From NCBI GenBank assembly GCA_012513875.1, contig JAAZBI010000018.1, forward strand, positions 1 through 7,288: 7,288 nt of DNA. The letters are read 5' to 3'. This document shows positions 1-5,409 of the stretch, in pieces. The DNA comes from Mollicutes bacterium. Its GTDB lineage: Bacteria > Bacillota_I > Bacilli_A > RF39 > UBA660. The notes under the pieces were generated by a model, which worked only from the letters and a program-made list of their open reading frames with translations, was not told the origin of the DNA and made no database searches. Position 1 is the first letter of the stretch, and each line of letters opens with the position of its first letter. The translations under genes and the position numbers were made by a program.

Positions 1-218
1 AACCTTTTTTGTCCAATGACAATTCTTTTATTAGTGATAGCAACTACACAAGTTGATACTATATCAAAAACATTTGGGTTTTTTTGAGCTGAAAAAGCAT
101 ATAAAATCTTTTCATCAGATGCTAATTGACGATCAACTATTTTACAATGCTGACGTATTCTCCAACAAACGGTACCAGGATATTTTCTTTTAAAATCTTT
201 TACTAACTTATATAACAT
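1..218 (-). CDS. Probable bacterial PH-domain protein, N-terminal part (cut by window edge)
   Basis: Only the first 72 codons are present; the reading frame is open to the window edge, so the C-terminus is missing. The visible part begins MLYKLVKDFKRKYPG and contains LASDEKILYAF (about residues 32-42) and VVAITNKRIVIGQKR (about 58-72). An 'L..dE.iLyaf' strand followed by a 'vaiTnkRliig' strand is typical of the bacterial PH-like (YokE/bPH) domains of low-GC Gram-positives, which are small beta-sandwich proteins of mostly unknown role. The start at 218 is preferred over the in-frame ATG at 224. The GGAG at 230-227 lies 8 nt before the 218 ATG but only 2 nt before the 224 one. The gene follows the thioredoxin-like gene by 13 nt and its Shine-Dalgarno overlaps that gene's stop, so the two are very likely co-transcribed and coupled. 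The family call is from motif recall and is moderate; the function is unknown. Confidence 0.6.
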   Translation of the reverse strand, partial: MLYKLVKDFKRKYPGTVCWRIRQHCKIVDRQLASDEKILYAFSAQKNPNVFDIVSTCVVAITNKRIVIGQKR

Positions 219-224
219 ATCCAT

Positions 225-234
225 TGCTCCTTTA
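225..234 (-). promoter_or_regulatory. RBS overlapping upstream stop codon
   Basis: The minus strand reads TAAAGGAG, in which TAA (234-232) is the stop of the thioredoxin-like gene and AAAGGAG is the Shine-Dalgarno of the PH-domain gene. Its spacing selects the ATG at 218 (8 nt) over the ATG at 224 (2 nt). The overlap suggests translational coupling. Confidence 0.7.
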
Positions 235-963
235 CTTAATTAAAGCTTTATATTCTGCGTAACTTCTTTTACCTAGTAATTCTCTTTGTAATTTTCCGGA
301 TTTAAATACTAATAAATGAGGTACTGAACCTTTAAAAACTCCTTCTGTTTTTTCTACCAAATCAGAAACAGAAGTTTGACTTACTTTTGATAAATTTAAA
401 TAATAAATTGGTTTAGATTCTTCTGAAAAAACTCTTTTAATAATTGGTTGGCTAGCCATACAATAAGGACAAGATGGACTGCCTACAAAAACATAACTTT
501 CTTCATTAGAATTAGCTATTTCCATATAATCTTCATAACTTATTTCAATTAAAACACCAATCATTTTTTTGATGCTATCAGTTGATATGTTCTTATTGAT
601 TGAACTAGCAACCCCACTTCCAGTAATATATTGTAATAAACTATCCGTTTCGTTATCTTTTAATAATTTTTCTAATTCTTCGTCTGGAGTTATAGAAACA
701 TCAATAACATAAGTTGTTATTTCTTCTTCACTTTGTTTTTTAACTTCTTCTAAAGATTTTTCTATCTCTTCACATTTAGTACAAGAATCATTTTTTATAA
801 GTACTAACTTTTCACTATCTTCCTTAAATAAAGATTGATATTCTTCTAAATTAACACTATTTATAGTAGACTTAGAATTTAAAATCATTCCATTAATTAC
901 GAAACTTAAAATTAGAACCCCTGCTATTATTCCAATGATTATTTTTGATTTATTTTTTTTCAT
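232..963 (-). CDS. Membrane-anchored protein with two thioredoxin-like CxxC lobes
   Basis: The protein has 243 residues. A lysine-rich N-terminus (MKKNKSK) precedes one hydrophobic segment at about 8-26. There is no lipobox cysteine, so it is probably an uncleaved or signal-anchor protein with its body outside the cytoplasm. Lobe 1 has a strand LVLIKNDSC with a CTKC motif (C61, C64) followed by an acidic helix. It lacks an obvious cis-proline half, so it may be degenerate. Lobe 2 is a fuller thioredoxin fold: strand YVFVGSPSC, CPYC active site (C165, C168), strand IYYLNLS, then SVP (P215, the expected cis-Pro) before LLVFKSGK. Lobe 2 resembles the thioredoxin-like bacteriocin-accessory (PedC/BrcD) type proteins; that likeness is from memory. 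A thiol-disulfide exchange role at the cell surface is inferred. The start at 963 is preferred to the in-frame ATG at 972, because the AAGGA at 976-972 overlaps the latter and sits 8 nt before the former. No bacteriocin gene is visible. It is first in a unit with the PH-domain gene. Confidence 0.75.
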   Translation of the reverse strand: MKKNKSKIIIGIIAGVLILSFVINGMILNSKSTINSVNLEEYQSLFKEDSEKLVLIKNDSCTKCEEIEKSLEEVKKQSEEEITTYVIDVSITPDEELEKLLKDNETDSLLQYITGSGVASSINKNISTDSIKKMIGVLIEISYEDYMEIANSNEESYVFVGSPSCPYCMASQPIIKRVFSEESKPIYYLNLSKVSQTSVSDLVEKTEGVFKGSVPHLLVFKSGKLQRELLGKRSYAEYKALIK

Positions 964-986
964 TTTTATCATCCTTTTCTATACAT

Positions 987-995
987 ATTATATCA
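987..995 (-). promoter_or_regulatory. Extended -10 promoter of the thioredoxin-like/PH unit
   Basis: The minus strand reads TGATATAAT: a perfect TATAAT (992-987) with an upstream TG (995-994) one base away. No good -35 is seen at 16-18 nt upstream, where the sequence is the T-run of the tuf terminator. Transcription would start near 982-980, leaving a leader of under 20 nt before the ATG at 963. Confidence 0.6.
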
Positions 996-1010
996 TATTT
1001 TTATATAAAA

Positions 1011-1039
1011 AATAAAAAAAAGCATTTTAAATGCTTTTT
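1011..1039 (-). terminator. Intrinsic terminator of the str operon (after tuf)
   Basis: The inverted repeat at 1017-1039 is centred on 1028 (GCATTT against AAATGC, extended by A:U pairs). On the minus strand it is followed by a run of eight T (1021-1014) and further T-rich sequence. The stem has only two G:C pairs but a long U-tract, as is common in very AT-rich genomes. Its upstream arm overlaps the tuf stop codon (1040-1038). Confidence 0.7.
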
Positions 1040-2222
1040 ATTTAATAATTTTTGTTACTGATCCAGCACCAACTGTTCTTCCACCCTCACGGATTGAGAA
1101 CTTAGTTCCATTTTCAATAGCAATAGGAGCGATTAATTTTACTGTAACAGTAACATTATCTCCTGGCATTACCATTTCAACTCCTGCTGGTAATTCTACA
1201 ACACCTGTAACATCAGTTGTTCTAAAGTAGAATTGTGGACGATAATTTGTAAAGAATGGGGTATGTCTTCCACCTTCTTCTTTACTTAACACATAAACTT
1301 GAGCTTCAAATTCTGTATGTGGAGTTACTGTTCCTGGTTTAGATAATATTTGACCTCTTTCAACGTCTTCTCTACCAATACCACGAAGCAATACACCAGC
1401 ATTATCTCCAGCTTGAGCAAAATCTAATTGCTTTCTAAACATTTCGATTCCTGTAACTACTGTTTTTTTAGTTGGTTTTAATCCAACTATTTCAACTTCG
1501 TCATTTAATTTTAATTGACCTCTTTCAACACGACCTGTAACTACTGTTCCGCGTCCTGTAATTGTAAACACATCTTCAATTGACATTAAGAATGGTTTAT
1601 CAGTATCTCTATCAGGATTAGGAATCCAAGTATCTACAGCATCCATCAATTCAACGATCGCTTTTTCATAATTTGGATCGCCTTCTATTGCTTTTAATGC
1701 AGATCCACGAATAACTGGAGTATTATCTCCGTCAAATCCGTATGAATTTAATAATTCACGAACTTCCATTTCTACTAAATCTAACAATTCAGCATCATCA
1801 ACCATGTCGCATTTATTCATAAATACAACCATTTTAGGAACTCCTACTTGTCCTGCAAGTAAAATATGTTCACGAGTTTGAGCCATTGGCCCATCAGTTG
1901 CAGCTATAACTAAGATAGCTCCATCCATTTGTGCAGCTCCTGTAATCATGTTTTTTACATAGTCTGCGTGTCCTGGGCAATCAACGTGCGCATAATGACG
2001 TGCTTCAGTTTCGTATTCAACGTGAGATGTATTAATTGTTATCCCACGAGCTTTTTCTTCTGGTGCACCATCAATTTGATCATAATTCATTACTTTTGAT
2101 TTTCCAGATTTTGATAGAACATGAGTAATTGCAGCTGTTAAAGTTGTTTTCCCATGATCTACGTGTCCAATTGTACCAATGTTAACATGTGGTTTTGAAC
2201 GTACAAATTTTTCTTTTGCCAT
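1038..2222 (-). CDS. tuf: Translation elongation factor Tu
   Basis: The protein has 394 residues, the normal length for EF-Tu, the GTPase that delivers aminoacyl-tRNA to the ribosomal A site. All G motifs are present: GHVDHGKT at 19-26 (P-loop), RGITINT at 59-65 (switch I, T62), DCPGH at 81-85 (switch II with catalytic H85), NKCD at 136-139 and GSALK (G5). The domain 2 and 3 signatures follow, including GGRHTPFF and RPQFYFRTTDVTG, and the C-terminus GGRTVGAGSVTKIIK is canonical. The start is supported by AAGGAGG ending 8 nt before the ATG. It is last in the rpsL-rpsG-fusA-tuf operon, 62 nt after fusA, which is a wider gap than the other junctions. That gap holds a probable promoter. A terminator overlaps the stop. 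Nothing looks damaged. Whether a second tuf copy exists elsewhere cannot be seen here. Confidence 0.99.
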   Translation of the reverse strand: MAKEKFVRSKPHVNIGTIGHVDHGKTTLTAAITHVLSKSGKSKVMNYDQIDGAPEEKARGITINTSHVEYETEARHYAHVDCPGHADYVKNMITGAAQMDGAILVIAATDGPMAQTREHILLAGQVGVPKMVVFMNKCDMVDDAELLDLVEMEVRELLNSYGFDGDNTPVIRGSALKAIEGDPNYEKAIVELMDAVDTWIPNPDRDTDKPFLMSIEDVFTITGRGTVVTGRVERGQLKLNDEVEIVGLKPTKKTVVTGIEMFRKQLDFAQAGDNAGVLLRGIGREDVERGQILSKPGTVTPHTEFEAQVYVLSKEEGGRHTPFFTNYRPQFYFRTTDVTGVVELPAGVEMVMPGDNVTVTVKLIAPIAIENGTKFSIREGGRTVGAGSVTKIIK

Positions 2223-2252
2223 TTTAATTTCCTCCTTATAATTACATCTTTC

Positions 2253-2281
2253 ATTTTATCTAATTCTTGAAAAAAATTCAA
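2253..2281 (-). promoter_or_regulatory. Probable internal promoter for tuf
   Basis: On the minus strand, TTGAAT (2281-2276) is followed after exactly 17 nt by TAAAAT (2258-2253). These match the sigma-A -35 at 4 of 6 positions and the -10 at 5 of 6. The start would fall near 2246, about 24 nt ahead of the tuf ATG. It would allow extra EF-Tu synthesis beyond the operon transcript. This is predicted from sequence only. Confidence 0.45.
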
Positions 2282-2282
2282 G
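2266..2282 (-). other. Small hairpin in the fusA-tuf gap
   Basis: A perfect 6-bp inverted repeat, CTTGAA/TTCAAG, has a 5-nt loop and sits 3 nt beyond the fusA stop. It has no T-run after it on the minus strand, so it is not a convincing terminator. It covers the -35 of the proposed tuf promoter and could instead be an mRNA processing or 3'-end stabilising structure. Confidence 0.4.
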
Positions 2283-2284
2283 TA

Positions 2285-4363
2285 TTATTCTTTACTTCCA
2301 CCATTACGCTTAATTATTTCTTCTGAAATACTTTTTGGAACTTCTTCGTAATGATCAGGGATCATTTGGAAAGTAGCTCTACCTTGTGTGTTAGAACGCA
2401 AACTTGTTGCATATCCAAACATTTCAGAAAGTGGAACGTGAGCTGTTAATGCAACTGCATTACCACGTGGCTCTTGTCCCATCGGTTTACCTCTTCTTGA
2501 AGTTAAATCACCCATAACGTTACCAAAATATTCTTCTGGAGTTACAACATCAACTTTCATAATTGGCTCTAATAAAACTGGTTTACATTTGTTTTTTGAT
2601 TCCTTAAGAGCTAAACTAGCTGCTACTTTATAAGCCATTTCTGATGAATCAACATCATGGTAAGAACCATCAAATAATGTTGCTTTAACATCAACCATTG
2701 GATAACCAGCTAAAATACCAGTTTTCATAGCATCTTCTAATCCTTTATTTGTTACTGGAATATATTCTCTAGGAACAGTTCCTCCAACAATTGCATCTAC
2801 AAACTCATAACCTTTACCTGGATTAGGTTCAAATCTAATCCAAACATGTCCATATTGTCCACGACCACCAGATTGTTTGATATATTTTCCTTCACATTCA
2901 GCTAATTGAGTAAGAGTTTCACGATATGCTACTTGTGGTTTCCCAACGATAACTTCAACATTAAATTCTCTTCTCATTCTATCAACAAGAACATCCAAAT
3001 GTAATTCTCCCATACCCTCAATAATTGTTTGTCCTGTTTCAATATCGGTATGTGCTCTAAAAGTTGGATCTTCTTCCATTAATTTACCTAAAGCAATACC
3101 CATTTTTTCTTGATCTGCTTTTGTCTTTGGTTCAACAGCTAAATTAATAACTGGTTCAGCAAAGTTAGTTGATTCTAAAATAATTGCTTGTTTTTCATCA
3201 CACAAAGAATCTCCTGTTGTAGTATTTTTTAATCCTACAGCTGCAGCAATATCTCCAGCATAAACAGTTGCTATTTCTTCGCGGTGATTAGCATGCATCT
3301 TTAATAATCTTCCAACTCTTTCTTTACTTTCTTTAGTAGCGTTATATACATAAGAACCACTATTTAAAGTTCCTGAATAAACCCTAATAAAAGCAAGTTT
3401 ACCAACAAAGGGGTCTGTCATTATTTTAAATGCTAAAGCTGAGAAAGGTTCACTATCAGATGGATGTCTTTCAACTTCTTCACCCTTAAGATTAGTCCCA
3501 ACAATTGATTCAATATCTGTAGGTGCTGGTAAGTAATCAATAACTGCATCTAACAGTAATTTTACTCCAACGTTTCCTAAAGCTGTTCCACATAAAATTG
3601 GGAAAAAATCCACTTGCAATGTTCCTTTTCTAATTGCTTTTTTAATTAAATCAATTGAAATTTCTTCACCTTCTAAATATTTTTCCATTAATTCATCATC
3701 ATATTCAGATACGGCTTCAATTAATTCATCTCTTTTTTGATCAACAATTGCTTTTAATTCTTCAGGAATAGCAATTTCTTCTGGATTTTCATCTTGTTTA
3801 CGATCATATTTATATGCTTTCAATGTAATTAAATCAATTATTCCATTAAATTCATTTTCAGCTCCAATTGGCCATTCGATTGGTTTAGCATTTACTCCCA
3901 ATCTTTTTTTAATACTTAAAATACTATTTTCGAAACTTGCTCCAATTTTATCCATTTTATTAACAAAAATTAAACGAGGAACGTTTCTTTCACTTGCTTG
4001 ACGCCAAACTGTTTCAGTTTGAGGTTCAACACCTGCGTTAGCATCTAAAAGCGCTACAGAACCATCTAAAACACGAAGTGATCTAGTAACTTCTGCTGTA
4101 AAATCTACGTGGCCTGGAGTATCGATTATATTAAAACGATATCCTTTCCAAAATGCTGTTGTTGCAGCAGACGTAATTGTAATTCCTCTTTCTTGTTCTT
4201 GAGCCATCCAGTCCATTTGAGATTCTCCATCATGAGTCTCTCCTATTTTATGAATTTTTCCTGTATGAAATAAAATTCTCTCTGTACAAGTTGTTTTTCC
4301 AGCATCAATATGAGCCATAATTCCTATGTTCCTTATTTTTTCTAATGTAAATTCTCTTGCCAT
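2285..4363 (-). CDS. fusA: Translation elongation factor G
   Basis: The protein has 692 residues, the usual EF-G length. It is the GTPase that drives tRNA-mRNA translocation and, with RRF, ribosome recycling. Visible motifs are AHIDAGKT at 17-24, RGITIT from 59, DTPGHVDF at 81-88 with H85, and NKMD at 135-138. The G5 loop reads CGTA (258-261), where EF-G more often has CGSA. Domain II follows (about 290-400), then domain III with MGELHLDV (451-458) and domain IV with GGRGQYGHV (499-507). The decoding-centre loop GSYHDVD is at 566-572 (H569). Domain V has MGDLTSRRG and SEMFGYATSLRSNTQGR. The organisation is that of a standard operon EF-G rather than a divergent paralogue or a tetracycline-resistance relative. 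The start is supported by TAAGGAGG, whose TAA is the rpsG stop; the gap between the two genes is 12 nt. Confidence 0.99.
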   Translation of the reverse strand: MAREFTLEKIRNIGIMAHIDAGKTTCTERILFHTGKIHKIGETHDGESQMDWMAQEQERGITITSAATTAFWKGYRFNIIDTPGHVDFTAEVTRSLRVLDGSVALLDANAGVEPQTETVWRQASERNVPRLIFVNKMDKIGASFENSILSIKKRLGVNAKPIEWPIGAENEFNGIIDLITLKAYKYDRKQDENPEEIAIPEELKAIVDQKRDELIEAVSEYDDELMEKYLEGEEISIDLIKKAIRKGTLQVDFFPILCGTALGNVGVKLLLDAVIDYLPAPTDIESIVGTNLKGEEVERHPSDSEPFSALAFKIMTDPFVGKLAFIRVYSGTLNSGSYVYNATKESKERVGRLLKMHANHREEIATVYAGDIAAAVGLKNTTTGDSLCDEKQAIILESTNFAEPVINLAVEPKTKADQEKMGIALGKLMEEDPTFRAHTDIETGQTIIEGMGELHLDVLVDRMRREFNVEVIVGKPQVAYRETLTQLAECEGKYIKQSGGRGQYGHVWIRFEPNPGKGYEFVDAIVGGTVPREYIPVTNKGLEDAMKTGILAGYPMVDVKATLFDGSYHDVDSSEMAYKVAASLALKESKNKCKPVLLEPIMKVDVVTPEEYFGNVMGDLTSRRGKPMGQEPRGNAVALTAHVPLSEMFGYATSLRSNTQGRATFQMIPDHYEEVPKSISEEIIKRNGGSKE

Positions 4364-4378
4364 ATTAATACCTCCTTA
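4364..4378 (-). promoter_or_regulatory. RBS of fusA overlapping the rpsG stop
   Basis: The minus strand reads TAAGGAGG, with the rpsG stop TAA at 4378-4376 forming the start of the Shine-Dalgarno. The ATG follows at 4363 after 8 nt. The arrangement favours re-initiation by the same ribosomes, balancing S7 and EF-G output. Confidence 0.7.
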
Positions 4379-4843
4379 CCAACGATAATGTGCAAACGCC
4401 TTGTTAGCTTCTGCCATTTTGTGAGTATCTTCTTTCTTTTTATATGCTCCACCAGTTTGATTTGAAGCGTCTACTATTTCATTTGCTAAATTTTCGCTCA
4501 TTTTGTGAGCATTTCTTTTTTTAGCATAATCCACTAACCATCTTAAAGCTAAAGCTAAAGAACGTTCAGCTCTTACTTCTGTTGGAACTTGATAATTTGA
4601 CCCTCCAACACGTCTTGATTTAACTTCAAGTAATGGTTTTACATTTTCTAAAGCTTTTTCAAAAATTTCATTTGGTTCAGCTTTTGTTTGTTCTTTAATT
4701 AAATCAAAAGCTTTATATACGATTGTTTGAGCTTGTCCTTTTTTACCGTCTATCATTATTTGATTAATTAAACGAGTTATAGTTTTTGAATTATAAATTG
4801 GATCAGCTAAAACATCTCTTCTTACTGCTTGTTTTTTTCGCAT
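4376..4843 (-). CDS. rpsG: 30S ribosomal protein S7
   Basis: The protein has 155 residues, in line with bacterial S7, the primary binder that nucleates assembly of the 30S head on the 3' domain of 16S rRNA and contacts the E site. Visible signatures are ADPIYNSKTITRLIN near the N-terminus, KPLLEVKSRRVGGSNYQVP at about 69-87 (beta-hairpin region), the ALRWLVDYAKKR helix at 99-110 and the C-terminal KKEDTHKMAEANKAFAHYRW. The C-terminus ends exactly at the usual YRW. The start has a strong AAAAGGAGG just upstream, directly abutting the rpsL stop (gap 15 nt). In E. coli the rpsL-rpsG gap carries an S7 autoregulatory site. Here the gap is too short for that structure, so S7 feedback, if any, would use other sequence. 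Confidence 0.99.
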   Translation of the reverse strand: MRKKQAVRRDVLADPIYNSKTITRLINQIMIDGKKGQAQTIVYKAFDLIKEQTKAEPNEIFEKALENVKPLLEVKSRRVGGSNYQVPTEVRAERSLALALRWLVDYAKKRNAHKMSENLANEIVDASNQTGGAYKKKEDTHKMAEANKAFAHYRW

Positions 4844-4861
4844 TTTTAATTCCTCCTTTTA
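4844..4861 (-). promoter_or_regulatory. RBS of rpsG abutting the rpsL stop
   Basis: The minus strand reads TAAAAGGAGG, which runs from the rpsL stop codon (4861-4859) straight into a consensus Shine-Dalgarno. The rpsG ATG follows at 4843. Confidence 0.65.
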
Positions 4862-5275
4862 TTGTTTTTTAGGTCTTTTTGTTCCGTATTTTGAACGGCC
4901 TTGTGAACGTTTTTGTACTCCAGCTGTATCTAAAGTTCCTCTTACGATATGATAACGAACTCCGATTAAGTCTTTAACACGTCCGCCACGAATTAACACA
5001 ACACTATGTTCTTGTAAATTGTGGCCTTCTCCACCAATATAAGCTGTAACTTCTGCTCCATTACTTAAACGAACACGAGCATATTTACGTAATGCTGAGT
5101 TGGGTTTCTTTGGTGTTCTAGTTCCAACACGTGTACAAACACCTCTTTTTTGTGGTGAAGTTTGCTCAGTTGCTTTTCTTTTTAAACTGTTAACTCCAAT
5201 TCTTAATACAGGTGAATTGCTTTTTCTTGTTTTTTTAGTTCTTCTTTTGTTTACTAATTGATTAATTGTTGGCAT
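4859..5275 (-). CDS. rpsL: 30S ribosomal protein S12, with Ile replacing a conserved loop Pro
   Basis: The protein has 138 residues. S12 sits at the decoding centre and controls accuracy. It has the longer N-terminal region of Firmicutes S12, with about 13 residues more than E. coli before PQKRGVCTRV (41-50). The streptomycin-linked loop TPKKPNSALRK (54-64) is intact, with K56 equivalent to E. coli K43 (counting Met). The second loop reads GGRVKDLIGVRYH. K101 equals K88, and D102 is the aspartate that RimO methylthiolates in E. coli. Residue 104 is Ile (ATC codon) where nearly all S12 sequences I recall have Pro (E. coli P91 counting Met). The first gene of the str operon, it is preceded by AAAGGA about 10 nt before the ATG and a leader of about 85 nt. 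Confidence in identity is very high; the effect of the Ile is unknown. Confidence 0.99.
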   Translation of the reverse strand: MPTINQLVNKRRTKKTRKSNSPVLRIGVNSLKRKATEQTSPQKRGVCTRVGTRTPKKPNSALRKYARVRLSNGAEVTAYIGGEGHNLQEHSVVLIRGGRVKDLIGVRYHIVRGTLDTAGVQKRSQGRSKYGTKRPKKQ

Positions 5276-5331
5276 ATTTTATTGTTCCTTTCTTAACACA
5301 CATCCTAGTGTTTCAAATTACTGTTAAATAT

Positions 5332-5351
5332 AAGATTCTAAAAAGAATCTT
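5332..5351 (-). other. Leader hairpin upstream of rpsL
   Basis: A perfect 8-bp inverted repeat, AAGATTCT/AGAATCTT, with a 4-nt loop lies about 10 nt after the predicted start of the str transcript and about 56 nt before rpsL. It is followed by ATATTT rather than a T-run. A regulatory or 5'-stabilising stem is therefore more likely than a simple terminator. Confidence 0.5.
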
Positions 5352-5366
5352 TAATCAAGCTTCTAT

Positions 5367-5396
5367 AATATATCATTAAAACAATATTTATGTCAA
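5367..5396 (-). promoter_or_regulatory. Main str operon promoter
   Basis: On the minus strand there is a perfect -35 TTGACA (5396-5391), an 18-nt spacer and a -10 TATATT (5372-5367), with an extended TG at 5375-5374. The start is predicted near 5360, giving a leader of about 85 nt. The -35 begins only 13 nt beyond the stop of the upstream pilin-like gene. This is the best sigma-A match in the window, as expected for a translation operon. Confidence 0.75.
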
Positions 5397-5409
5397 CAAA
5401 AAGATTGTA

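Noticed and set aside
219..224. Upstream ATG at 224 as the start of the PH-domain gene.
   Set aside because: Only 2 nt separate it from GGAG; the ATG at 218 has normal spacing.
964..972. Upstream ATG at 972 as the start of the thioredoxin-like gene.
   Set aside because: The AAGGA ribosome binding site runs into this ATG, while the ATG at 963 lies 8 nt from it and gives the usual MKKNK signal start.
2266..2282. Terminator between fusA and tuf.
   Set aside because: The stem has 6 bp and no T-run follows on the transcribed strand. Operon continuity to tuf is the usual arrangement.
2285..4363. Possibility that the EF-G is a ribosome-protection (Tet) or fusidic-acid-resistant paralogue because of the CGTA G5 loop.
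   Set aside because: Operon position, length and the domain IV/V motifs are those of housekeeping EF-G, and Ser to Thr in G5 is a mild change.
1038..4861. Mycoplasma-type genetic code (TGA as Trp), suggested by the low GC and all-TAA stops.
   Set aside because: All genes are full length under the standard code, and the Trp codons checked in tuf, fusA and the PH-domain gene are TGG.
5274..5304. Short ATG-led frame in the str leader (about 13 codons, out of frame, overlapping the rpsL start) as a leader peptide or alternative start.
   Set aside because: There is no proper Shine-Dalgarno spacing (AGG abuts the ATG) and the peptide has no run of regulatory codons. The rpsL start at 5275 gives the canonical MPTINQLV N-terminus.
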